Counted from the stretch's first letter, positions 16,912 to 23,448 are shown. The stretch: 64,000 bases of DNA from Bdellovibrio sp. KM01 (GCF_013752535.1 NZ_CP058348.1:372001-436000), one strand, 5' to 3'. The notes: generated by a model not told the origin, from the sequence alone. Made by a program: numbers and translations.

Positions 16912-17685
16912 ATGGACAATGGATTGAATTTACACCAAAGAGTGGCCTTGATCGCAGGGCCGATGACAACGACTGTTTCTAGCATTGTGATGACCCTGAC
17001 CAGAATGGGTGCCGATTGTGTGATCTTAGATCCAGATAAAACGGTGGCTTCGCCTTTTATCAATCAAATCAACGACGCTCGCGAGATCAGTGATAAATAC
17101 GGTCGCGCAATGGCGATTCAGACGGAATTGAAAACACCGGAGCAAATCAAAGATGCTGTTGGCAAAGCCGCGACTACCTTCGGTGGTTTGGATATTTATA
17201 TTGATGCCAACATGATGCAAAAACCGTCGCCGATTCGTATGGACGGTGGCATTGATTTGGTGGACGAAATGTTAGATCGTCATTTGAAGCTGCCGTTGAT
17301 GCTGACTCAAGCGGTGATTGGATATCTGAAAAGCCGCAAAAAAGGCCGTATCATTTATCTTTTGAATGATTCTCCAGTCGCAAAAATCAAAGAAGATGTG
17401 ATGGGGCATGGTGTGCGCTCGGGGCTGATTGATTTCGCAGGAGCTTTGGCGAAACAAACTTCTGAATTCAACGTCACAGTGAATACTCTGACAGTGGCTT
17501 TAACGGAAGAATACATCTTGGCTCATGATCCAGAATCTAAATCCATCAAAGAAGCGATGGAAAAAATGAAGCTGATCGATCCGTCATTGAAAATCACAGA
17601 AGCAGATAAGATCTCTCAAACTGTGGCATTCTTGGTAAGTCCAATGGGTGCGACAATGAACGGTCAAAAGTTCTCCTTGTCGTAA
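16912..17685 (+). CDS. SDR-fold protein lacking canonical catalytic motifs
   Basis: The 257-aa size and fold pattern match short-chain dehydrogenases: beta-alpha-beta start (RVALIAGP), a GGLDIYIDA strand where NNAG is usual, and GRIIYLLND before the active-site loop. The glycine-rich nucleotide loop TGxxxGxG is replaced by AGPMTTTVS (residues 15-23). The Tyr and Lys of the YxxxK pair appear replaced by HGVRS near residue 165. NAG is also absent (DANMM). It may thus be a pseudoenzyme or use a non-standard mechanism. It follows the thiolase and precedes a thioesterase by 12 nt. RBS-like AGGA precedes the ATG. Confidence 0.75.
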   Translation: MDNGLNLHQRVALIAGPMTTTVSSIVMTLTRMGADCVILDPDKTVASPFINQINDAREISDKYGRAMAIQTELKTPEQIKDAVGKAATTFGGLDIYIDANMMQKPSPIRMDGGIDLVDEMLDRHLKLPLMLTQAVIGYLKSRKKGRIIYLLNDSPVAKIKEDVMGHGVRSGLIDFAGALAKQTSEFNVTVNTLTVALTEEYILAHDPESKSIKEAMEKMKLIDPSLKITEADKISQTVAFLVSPMGATMNGQKFSLS

Positions 17686-17697
17686 TAGGGCCTTGCG

Positions 17698-18240
17698 ATG
17701 AATCTGATATTCCGTCTGATTTATACTCTCTTGTTCTCGCGCTTTCGTTCAAAAGTTGGCGCGTTGGACGAATGCTTAACTCCCTACCGTTGCTGGCCGA
17801 CGGACTTGGATGTTCTTCGTCATATCAATAATGGTGTGTATTTCTCTCTGCAGGATTTGGCTCGTGTGGACTTTATGATCCGAATGGGAGCCATGCCTAA
17901 GATGAACGCGAACGGTTGGTACCCCGTTGTCGTGGCAGAACGCATGCGTTTTAAAAAATCTATCAAGCCTTTTCAAAAGTTCCACATCAGCACACGATTG
18001 GCTTATTGGGACGATAAGTACACTTATATCGAGCACAAGTTTATCGTTAAAGGGGAGCCGGTAGCCTTTGGTATGATCCGCGCACGGTTCTTAAAAAAAT
18101 CAGGTGGGCTTGTGGCTACGGAAGAGTTAATCAACTTAGTGGGAGTGACGTCGGAGCGACCTGCTCTATCGGATCATTTAAAAGCCTGGATCGATGCCGA
18201 AGACCGTCATATCGAAGCGGTTGTTCCACCGAAAAAATAA
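17698..18240 (+). CDS. Hotdog-fold acyl-CoA thioesterase (4HBT family)
   Basis: The 180-aa protein has the family hallmark DLDVLRHINNGVYF at about residues 38-51, where the D-(x)n-H-x-N-N-G motif supports catalysis. Strands typical of the hotdog fold follow (FQKFHISTRLAYWDD, YTYIEHKFIV, AFGMIRARFLKK). The N-terminus has a short hydrophobic segment (LIFRLIYTLLFSRF), which could attach it to the membrane, as in the THEM6-like branch. It should release fatty acids from acyl-CoA. It is the third gene of the thiolase unit, 12 nt after the SDR-like gene. Confidence 0.85.
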   Translation: MNLIFRLIYTLLFSRFRSKVGALDECLTPYRCWPTDLDVLRHINNGVYFSLQDLARVDFMIRMGAMPKMNANGWYPVVVAERMRFKKSIKPFQKFHISTRLAYWDDKYTYIEHKFIVKGEPVAFGMIRARFLKKSGGLVATEELINLVGVTSERPALSDHLKAWIDAEDRHIEAVVPPKK

Positions 18241-18254
18241 TAGCTAAAGATTTT

Positions 18255-18836
18255 TTAGCGTATCGCGATGACGTGATAGACGTGCCAGAACTTATCGGGG
18301 CCTGTGGCGGTTTTCCCCATTTCTTTGTCTTCGGCAAATTTGATTGTGGGAAATGATTTTAGCATTTCGCGAATTTGCTCTTTCGTATGTCCCGTGCACA
18401 TACCATTTTTTACCCAGTCGTCTTCAGGGCCAAAAAAGTTTGTTGCGAACACACACTTTTCACCGAAAGATGAATCAATCACTTTCCAAAACTGAGGGAA
18501 TGCGTCGGCCTTGCAGAACGGAAGACTAAGAGCTGAATATACCAGTGATGCTTTTGGCAGATTTATTAGATTTTCGAATTCTGATTCAACAATATCGAGC
18601 TTAGAGTTTTGCTCCGGGGAGAGTTGGGCCTTAAGCATCTGGATGCCTTGGGATTCTTTCTCAACAGCAGTCACAGACCAACCTTCATTTAGAAGGTGAA
18701 GTGTATCAATGCCCGGTCCTGATCCCAATTCAATGGCTGTCTTGGGCATGTCTTCTGAAACTTCCCTAAGAGCGTTTAAAAGCAATTTTCTGACCGGGCG
18801 ATTCTTGATCTTTTCAAAATATTCGCTCCACGACAT
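18255..18836 (-). CDS. Class I SAM-dependent methyltransferase
   Basis: The 193-aa protein carries motif I of the Rossmann methyltransferase fold (TAIELGSGPGIDTLHLLNEG, about residues 35-54) with the acidic residue after strand 2 in VTAVEKES. The sequence SLVYSALSLPFCKAD (about 96-110) fits motif IV, and FATNFFGPEDDW fits post-motif. The substrate is not evident; a small molecule is more likely than DNA or RNA. It converges on the thioesterase gene with a 14-nt gap and is 10 nt downstream of the HD gene, with which it is probably co-transcribed. Confidence 0.85.
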   Translation of the reverse strand: MSWSEYFEKIKNRPVRKLLLNALREVSEDMPKTAIELGSGPGIDTLHLLNEGWSVTAVEKESQGIQMLKAQLSPEQNSKLDIVESEFENLINLPKASLVYSALSLPFCKADAFPQFWKVIDSSFGEKCVFATNFFGPEDDWVKNGMCTGHTKEQIREMLKSFPTIKFAEDKEMGKTATGPDKFWHVYHVIAIR

Positions 18837-18846
18837 CGTAAGCTCG

Positions 18847-20163
18847 TTAGATTTTAATTGTGCGAAGGATTTTATCTGCGCGTTCGAACTCTTCAGGGGC
18901 GACGTACAGACGATCGATGATGCGCGTGCCTTCGTAGCGGCGGAAGATCTCCGTCGATTGATTGATTGGGGTCGGGTGGCTCCAAGGATCTAATTGGTCG
19001 ACGACGAAAATTTGTGAAGCGCGCTCTTCCGGAGAAGCGGAGTGATACTTTGACAAGCGTGCGTGCGATGAAGCCCAGATCACTTCCAAGCCTTCTTTTT
19101 CCAAAGCTTTCTTCACCATTTCGGGACGATCAGACTCGGTCGTATTATGCTGCTCTAGCAAAACCTTGAAGGGACGACGTTGGGCAATTCTTTGTGCCCA
19201 TGGGTTGCTCACCGAACGCAAATGCTCGTGTAAGCGATAGTCATTGTACAACGTGTATTCGTCGATATTACCGGGTAATTGGAATGTGCAGTCCGGAGAC
19301 GTTAAATAGCGATTCAACATCTCTTCGTAGATAATTGATTTATGATGCCCGTAAACCATCAAATGCATGTGGTGACGAGAGATCAAGAAATCGTCGAAGG
19401 AGTACAAAGCTCGGCGATTCAAAGCTAGATATAATTTATCTTCCACACGGTGGAAGGTCATGTTTTGAATCAACCAGTGAGAGTCAATTTTACCGTAGTT
19501 TGTTCCACAGAAGTAAGAGTCACGCTCTAAGTAATCCATGCGATCCGCATCGATTTCACTTGAAACCAACTGCGAAAGAATCGGGCGGAAGTCCACGCCA
19601 TTATCGATAAAGAAATCATCCGGGCAGTGCAAAGCCTTATCAATCAAGCAGGCGATATAAATCGGTGCGATATCAGAGAAGTTTTTTTCAATCGTCGTAG
19701 AGATATTGGAATCAGTGACATACTTGATTGTGTAGTCCTCATGATTCGCACGGCGATTTTTATACATCACCGTATGTGCGGCATCTCCGTACTTAAGCTC
19801 TTCATCATAAAGTTTGATTTTAAGCTCAGATAATTGTGGCATCACCGTTTCAGTCGTATGCGATAGAGGACCGTGACCCACATCGTGAAGCAACGCTGCC
19901 AAGCGAACAGTTTGGCGCAAGCGAGTTTTCACAGAAGGCTTTGAAAATGGATAGATGCGGAAGATAGAATCAAAAACTCTTCCCACCATATGCGCAACAC
20001 CGACGGAGTGTAAGTACCGATTGTGTGTAGCACCAGGGAAACTCATCTCGGAGAAACCCAGTTGTTTGATCGCGCGAAGACGTTGGTATTCAGCGGTGTC
20101 TAAGATAGCTACTTCAGGCTCTGCATAATAGATCGAACCGTGAATGGGATCTCTGATTTCCAC
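18847..20163 (-). CDS. HD-domain phosphohydrolase, SAMHD1/dGTPase-like
   Basis: The start is GTG at 20163 with GGAGG six bases upstream. A longer in-frame ORF to 20271 would read through a REP palindrome and the promoter, so it was rejected. The 438-aa product has the HD core: H in RYLHSVGVAHM, LLHDVGHGPLSH near residue 85, and a later D in EIDADRMDYLERDSYF. That order matches SAMHD1-like dNTP triphosphohydrolases, which remove the triphosphate from dNTPs. The C-terminal half is helical and specific to this branch. It is first in the unit with the methyltransferase. The substrate cannot be read from sequence. Confidence 0.88.
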   Translation of the reverse strand: MEIRDPIHGSIYYAEPEVAILDTAEYQRLRAIKQLGFSEMSFPGATHNRYLHSVGVAHMVGRVFDSIFRIYPFSKPSVKTRLRQTVRLAALLHDVGHGPLSHTTETVMPQLSELKIKLYDEELKYGDAAHTVMYKNRRANHEDYTIKYVTDSNISTTIEKNFSDIAPIYIACLIDKALHCPDDFFIDNGVDFRPILSQLVSSEIDADRMDYLERDSYFCGTNYGKIDSHWLIQNMTFHRVEDKLYLALNRRALYSFDDFLISRHHMHLMVYGHHKSIIYEEMLNRYLTSPDCTFQLPGNIDEYTLYNDYRLHEHLRSVSNPWAQRIAQRRPFKVLLEQHNTTESDRPEMVKKALEKEGLEVIWASSHARLSKYHSASPEERASQIFVVDQLDPWSHPTPINQSTEIFRRYEGTRIIDRLYVAPEEFERADKILRTIKI

Positions 20164-20183
20164 TAAAAACCTCCGCGATTCCC

Positions 20184-20210
20184 GAAGGTACGCCGTACCT
20201 TTTGGGGGTG
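20184..20210 (+). repeat. REP palindrome, copy 2 (left side of RAYT)
   Basis: Core GGTACGCCGTACC (20187-20199), then TTTTGGGGGTG. It is in the forward orientation, about 20 nt upstream of the HD gene start codon on the opposite strand. A second hairpin TGCGCC/GGCGCA follows at about 20213-20231. Confidence 0.9.
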
Positions 20211-20240
20211 CATTGCGCCATGGGCGGCGCATTTCAGCTA

Positions 20241-20271
20241 TATATATGTAGGTTGGAGCGGTTGGTGTCAA
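20241..20271 (-). promoter_or_regulatory. Sigma-70-type promoter for the HD gene
   Basis: Reading the minus strand, TTGACA (20271-20266) is a perfect -35. After 17 nt comes CATATA (20248-20243), within an AT-rich TATATATA tract. Transcription would start near 20235, giving a 5' leader of about 70 nt that contains REP copy 2 and the TGCGCC hairpin. Confidence 0.65.
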
Positions 20272-20367
20272 TTAAAGCGAAACGGCGATTTACGGACCGG
20301 CGACAAGGTTACTAGCGATAGTTGATAGTCCATAAGCAAGGCCCAGATATTGATGGCATGGCTCATT

Positions 20368-21000
20368 ATGCCTAGAAAAAAATTCCAACCGAACTCTGAG
20401 TTTCCTTATCACGTACGGGCGCGTACAACGAATAAAGATTGGTTCGAGCTGCCATTGGACGTGGTTTGGTCCATCTTTGCAGACTACCTCCACTTTCTCT
20501 GGAGAGCGTATGATGTCCGAATACATTCATTTGTTTTAATGAATAACCACTTTCATATGATTGTTTCTACTCCGGATGCAAATTTGGATGAGGCAATGAA
20601 TTATTTGATGAGAGAGGTGAGTAAAAGAATCGGTGAGAGAGTGGGACGCATAAATCAAATTTTCGGCGGCCCTTACAAGTGGTCGCTTATCAAGGATGAT
20701 ATCTATCTACACCATGCCTATAAATATATTTATAGAAACCCTGTCGATGCGGGAATGATTTCTAGAGTGGAAGAGTATCCATTTTCCACTTTAAGGGGGC
20801 TTTTGGGTTTAGATTACCTCCATATCCCCACTTATGATCCTTTAGATATAGGACGGGAGCTGAACTCCCAGCTTAATTGGTTGAACCAGGCCTATGCGCC
20901 GGACGAGCGTGAGACAATTAAGAAGGCTCTTTCAAAAAAAGAGTTCAGATTTACCCGCGACGATAAAACAAGAAAAATGCCAATAATTACAATTACTTAA
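20368..21000 (+). CDS. REP-associated tyrosine transposase (RAYT, Y1/IS200-like)
   Basis: The 210-aa protein has the Y1 fold of TnpA_REP proteins. The HUH metal motif is intact at H61-F-H63 (MNNHFHMIV), and YKYIYRNPVDAGM near residues 118-130 contains the expected catalytic tyrosine (Y120 most likely). RAYTs nick and join single-stranded REP hairpins. The gene is bracketed by inverted REPs at 20184-20210 and 21012-21046, the usual design of a REP-RAYT unit. The start at ATG 20368 gives the family's usual short N-terminus. An upstream TTG/ATG pair (20350, 20353) is possible. No clear Shine-Dalgarno sequence is visible. Confidence 0.92.
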   Translation: MPRKKFQPNSEFPYHVRARTTNKDWFELPLDVVWSIFADYLHFLWRAYDVRIHSFVLMNNHFHMIVSTPDANLDEAMNYLMREVSKRIGERVGRINQIFGGPYKWSLIKDDIYLHHAYKYIYRNPVDAGMISRVEEYPFSTLRGLLGLDYLHIPTYDPLDIGRELNSQLNWLNQAYAPDERETIKKALSKKEFRFTRDDKTRKMPIITIT

Positions 21001-21011
21001 GTAACTAATAT

Positions 21012-21046
21012 TGACGCGACGAACCCCCAAAAGGTACGGCGTACCT
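21012..21046 (-). repeat. REP palindrome, copy 3 (right side of RAYT)
   Basis: Inverted relative to copy 2. It reads TTGACGCGACGAACCCCC, then AAAAGGTACGGCGTACC, with one base change in the core centre (GGC for GCC). It shares the TTGACGCG-CGAACCCCC tail with copy 4 at 42125. It ends about 60 nt before the flagellin promoter. Confidence 0.9.
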
Positions 21047-21088
21047 CCGGGCTTTGGGCTAGTTTTGCACTTTTTTGAGACGTATCAC

Positions 21089-21115
21089 TTTAGGAATTTT
21101 GAGACACACCGATCA
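21089..21115 (+). promoter_or_regulatory. Candidate sigma-28 (FliA) promoter of first flagellin
   Basis: ACCGATCA (21108-21115) resembles the -10 consensus GCCGATAA at six of eight positions. TTTA (21089-21092) sits exactly 15 nt upstream but matches TAAA only partly. The position, about 90 nt before the flagellin start, is sensible. Confidence 0.4.
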
Positions 21116-21141
21116 GTAAGGGGAGAGATGAACTACCCAAC

Positions 21142-21203
21142 GGCACCAGTAAGGTGCCTCGAGTTTCAAGGATCGAAACTCGGTAAATCTTCAAGGAGGA
21201 GGA
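21142..21203 (+). promoter_or_regulatory. Two-hairpin flagellin leader with CsrA-like GGA sites
   Basis: Hairpin 1: GGCACC (21142-21147), loop AGTAA, GGTGCC (21153-21158). Hairpin 2: CGAGTTTC (21160-21167), loop AAGGATC, CGAAACTCG-type arm GAAACTCG (21175-21182). The second loop holds CAAGGAT, close to the CsrA consensus core CARGGAU. The Shine-Dalgarno sequence AAGGAGGAGG (21193-21202), preceded by C, gives a second CAAGGA site 25 nt on. This two-site design with one site on the ribosome binding site is known for CsrA control of flagellin in other bacteria. Binding here is inference. Confidence 0.6.
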
Positions 21204-21206
21204 ATT

Positions 21207-22055
21207 ATGGGTTTACGTATTAACACGAATACAGCTTCGTTGAATGCACAGAGAGTTCTGTGGGGCACGAAGATTGGTCTTGATAAGAGCATGGAAAAGC
21301 TTGCTTCAGGATTCCGTATCAACCGCGCTGGTGACGATGCAGCCGGCCTCGCGATTTCTGAGAACTTAAAAGCTCAGGTGCGCGGTCTAAAACAAGCATC
21401 ACGAAATGCTCAAGACGGTATCTCCCTAGTCCAAGTGGCTGAGGGTTCGATGAATGAGATCTCTGGGATCTTGATTCGTTTAAGAGAATTGTCTGTACAA
21501 GCAGCTTCTGACACGGTCGGACCGACTGAACGTCAGTTCCTGAATGTGGAGTATGATCAATTGGTATCTGAGATCGATCGTATCGCAGAAGGTACAGAGT
21601 TCAACGGAACTCAACTTTTGGCGGGTGTCGGTTCTATCTTGGACTTCCAAGTAGGTACTAGAAATAATCCTGAAATCGACCGTATCTCTTTCGATGCTTC
21701 TAAAGCTGACGCAAACTCTGCGGCACTTGGTGTAAACTTGACGTCTGTAGCTGATAAAGCTTCTGCGCAAAATGCACTAGCAGCAATCGATACAGCAATC
21801 GTAAGCGTTTCCGCGATGAGAGCTGACTTCGGTGCGATCCAAAATCGTCTTCAATCAACTGTTTCGAATATCCAAGTTTCAGTTGAGAATATGTCAGCCG
21901 CTAACTCTCGTATCAGAGATGTGGATGTAGCTGAAGAGACATCTGAAATGACTAGAAATAATATCTTGTTGCAAGCAGGTACTAGCGTACTAGCACAAGC
22001 GAACCAACAAGCTAACGTAGCACTTGGACTCTTGAACAAATCTTTCCAAGGTTAA
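21207..22055 (+). CDS. fliC: Flagellin
   Basis: The 282-aa protein is the filament subunit. The N-terminal D0/D1 helices carry the conserved flagellin core (MGLRINTNTASLNAQR, then SGFRINRAGDDAAGLAISENL). The C-terminal core ends in RIRDVDVAEETSEMTRNNILLQAGTSVL-type sequence (residues about 230-260), with LLNKSFQG last. Only about 100 residues separate the two cores, so the variable outer domain is nearly absent, as in Bdellovibrio flagellins, whose filament is sheathed. The start ATG has an excellent Shine-Dalgarno sequence. A 560-nt structured spacer separates it from a second flagellin gene. In Bdellovibrio multiple flagellin genes, often in tandem pairs, are known. Confidence 0.97.
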   Translation: MGLRINTNTASLNAQRVLWGTKIGLDKSMEKLASGFRINRAGDDAAGLAISENLKAQVRGLKQASRNAQDGISLVQVAEGSMNEISGILIRLRELSVQAASDTVGPTERQFLNVEYDQLVSEIDRIAEGTEFNGTQLLAGVGSILDFQVGTRNNPEIDRISFDASKADANSAALGVNLTSVADKASAQNALAAIDTAIVSVSAMRADFGAIQNRLQSTVSNIQVSVENMSAANSRIRDVDVAEETSEMTRNNILLQAGTSVLAQANQQANVALGLLNKSFQG

Positions 22056-22064
22056 TAGTCTGAT

Positions 22065-22098
22065 GAACTTATCCTAACAAGGATGCTAGGGTAAGTTC
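22065..22098 (+). promoter_or_regulatory. 12-bp hairpin presenting ACAAGGATGC in its loop
   Basis: Arms GAACTTATCCTA (22065-22076) and TAGGGTAAGTTC (22087-22098) pair fully with one U-G wobble. The 10-nt loop ACAAGGATGC contains the whole CsrA core ACARGGAUG. It lies 10 nt after the flagellin 1 stop codon. Confidence 0.6.
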
Positions 22099-22453
22099 CG
22101 ACTCTGACCACGAAAGACCGGTTCCCGATCTTATCTTCAATGATCAAGATCACCCTCAAGAGAACTCTCATCTATGATGTAGAGTTCCGAGTGTAACAAG
22201 CCCGAAGCTCACTTTACGAGCTGACAATTGATCTCTGTTTCCTGCGACGTGCCCCCTACAGAAATGTGGGGGACCACATTTCCGAAAATGGAAAAGTCGA
22301 CAATCGAAAATCGATTGGGACGGGGAGTTTCGATTTATACTTTCAACGAAGTCTTCGTTGAATTGCGACGTTCTTGTCGCTGATCTTTTCTGTGTGCCAT
22401 GCACACTCGACATTGTTCTAAAAATTTCCCTTAGATAAAAATTAAAAAATTTG

Positions 22454-22488
22454 AATGAAACTGGACTCGAGTGACTTCATTTTTTTTC
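22454..22488 (+). terminator. Terminator closing the flagellin 1 region
   Basis: AATGAA (22454-22459) and TTCATT (22476-22481) form the base of a hairpin with an inner ACT/AGT pairing. A run of T to 22487 follows. Six closing pairs are few, so efficiency is uncertain. The T-run is directly joined to a TCCGATGA -10-like box (22487-22494), possibly the next flagellin's sigma-28 promoter. Confidence 0.55.
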
Positions 22489-22539
22489 CGATGAGAATAG
22501 CGTCAGCTTTTCGCAAGCAGACAGATTATTAATTTAACA

Positions 22540-22574
22540 GACGCACGGATCGCGTCTTATGCCAATGGATGGCA
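22540..22574 (+). promoter_or_regulatory. Two GGA-loop hairpins in leader of second flagellin
   Basis: GACGC (22540-22544), loop ACGGATC, GCGTC (22552-22556); then TGCCA (22560-22564), loop ATGGA, TGGCA (22570-22574). Each loop exposes GGA, as CsrA-family proteins prefer. Further GGA sites lie on the ribosome binding sites at 22581-22590 and 22602-22611. Confidence 0.5.
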
Positions 22575-22595
22575 ACACTTCACGGAGGAAGAAAC

Positions 22596-22613
22596 ATGAT
22601 ACACGGAGGATAG
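22596..22613 (+). CDS. Five-codon leader ORF overlapping the flagellin 2 ribosome binding site
   Basis: ATG ATA CAC GGA GGA TAG encodes MIHGG. It has its own strong Shine-Dalgarno sequence (ACGGAGGA at 22582-22589, seven bases before the ATG). Its last two sense codons, GGA GGA, are the Shine-Dalgarno sequence for the flagellin GTG at 22615. The stop ends two bases before that GTG. The geometry suggests translational coupling or ribosome interference. It is too short for composition statistics, and translation is inferred only from the two well-placed signals. Confidence 0.4.
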   Translation: MIHGG

Positions 22614-22614
22614 A

Positions 22615-23448
22615 GTGGGATTAAGAATTGGTACAAACGTGTCAGCGTTGAATGCACAAAAAAACCTGTACATGACACGAATCAACGCAGATAGATCAAT
22701 GGCAAGATTGGCTTCTGGACAAAGAATCAATCAGGCTGCAGACGATGCTGCGGGACTTGCGATCAGTGAGAATTTGAAGGGTCAAATTCGTGGTATGCGC
22801 CAAGCTAATAGAAATGCCAACGATGGTATCTCTTTGGTTCAGGTTGCAGAGGGTAGCTTGAATGAAGTTTCCAATATGCTTATCCGCTTGAGAGAGTTGG
22901 GTGTGCAGGCTTCATCTGACACTATTGGTAACACAGAAAGAAAGTTCCTGGATGTCGAGTATCAACAATTGAAGTCTGAGATTCAGCGTGTAACTGAATC
23001 TACGAAATTCAACGGATACGAGCTTCTGAACGGAACGGGCGGAATGATTGATATTCAAGTTGGTGTTAACAATGATCCATTCCAGGATCGTATTAGCTTC
23101 AACGCCGGTGCAGCGAATTCATCGCTGGACTCCTTGGGATTGACTGCGGAATCAGTTGGTACCAAAGAAGGCGCTCAAACGAGCTTGAGCTTAATCGATG
23201 GCGCTTTGACTTCGGTAAATGCGATTCGTGCGAACTTCGGTGCGCTACAAAATCGTCTGGTTTCAACATCCAATAACTTGTTGATCGCAGATGAAAACTT
23301 GTCAGCAGCGAACTCTCGAATCAGAGATACTGACGTGGCAGCAGAGACTTCTGAGATGACAAGAAATAACATCTTGTTGCAAGCAGGTGTGTCTGTATTG
23401 GGTCAGGCGAATCAGTCCCAACAATTGGCACTGAAGCTCTTGGGCTAA
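22615..23448 (+). CDS. fliC: Flagellin, second copy
   Basis: The 277-aa flagellin has intact N-terminal (MGLRIGTNVSALNAQK, then SGQRINQAADDAAGLAISENL) and C-terminal cores (NSRIRDTDVAAETSEMTRNNI, ending LALKLLG), and a very short central domain. It is clearly homologous to the 21207 copy but diverged across its length, so this is an old duplication and not an assembly artefact. The start is GTG at 22615, with GGAGG five bases before it. The leader holds two GGA-loop hairpins and a five-codon ORF. A strong terminator follows at 23476. The two subunits may occupy different filament positions or growth phases. Confidence 0.97.
   Translation: MGLRIGTNVSALNAQKNLYMTRINADRSMARLASGQRINQAADDAAGLAISENLKGQIRGMRQANRNANDGISLVQVAEGSLNEVSNMLIRLRELGVQASSDTIGNTERKFLDVEYQQLKSEIQRVTESTKFNGYELLNGTGGMIDIQVGVNNDPFQDRISFNAGAANSSLDSLGLTAESVGTKEGAQTSLSLIDGALTSVNAIRANFGALQNRLVSTSNNLLIADENLSAANSRIRDTDVAAETSEMTRNNILLQAGVSVLGQANQSQQLALKLLG

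Larger units (their letters stand above)
22061..22488 (+). ncRNA. Chain of about ten stem-loops after flagellin 1, ended by a terminator
   Basis: Hairpins seen in order: 22065-22098 (12 bp); 22127-22151 (GATCTT/AAGATC plus ATC/GAT); 22162-22187 (GAACTCT/AGAGTTC); 22206-22222 (AGCTC/GAGCT); 22252-22272 (CCCCC/GGGGG with GAAA tetraloop); 22277-22290; 22301-22317 (CAATCGA/TCGATTG); 22342-22362 (TTCAACGAA/TTCGTTGAA); 22365-22380 (GCGAC/GTCGC); 22392-22406 (GTGTGC/GCACAC). A terminator follows at 22454. The density of perfect inverted repeats is unlike any other gap in the window and no ORF explains it. It may be the 3' part of the flagellin mRNA or a separate RNA. No known RNA family was recognised. 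Confidence 0.6.

Noticed and set aside
20164-20271. Longer HD-domain ORF starting at 20271
   Set aside because: The extension encodes a REP palindrome and begins at the -35 box. A GTG with a good ribosome binding site at 20163 matches the domain start.
22060-22117. CTGATGA followed by a stem and a later CGAAA, suggestive of a hammerhead ribozyme
   Set aside because: GAAA must come directly after stem II, but here 15 nt intervene, and no stem III or cleavage-site pairing is visible.
22061-22488. Hairpin chain as a CsrB/CsrC-type sponge RNA
   Set aside because: Only the first hairpin clearly exposes a GGA in its loop. The other loops lack it, unlike CsrB with many repeated GGA loops.
21207-23448. 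Tandem flagellins as an assembly duplication
   Set aside because: The two coding sequences differ throughout, and their leaders and spacers are unrelated, so both are real genes.
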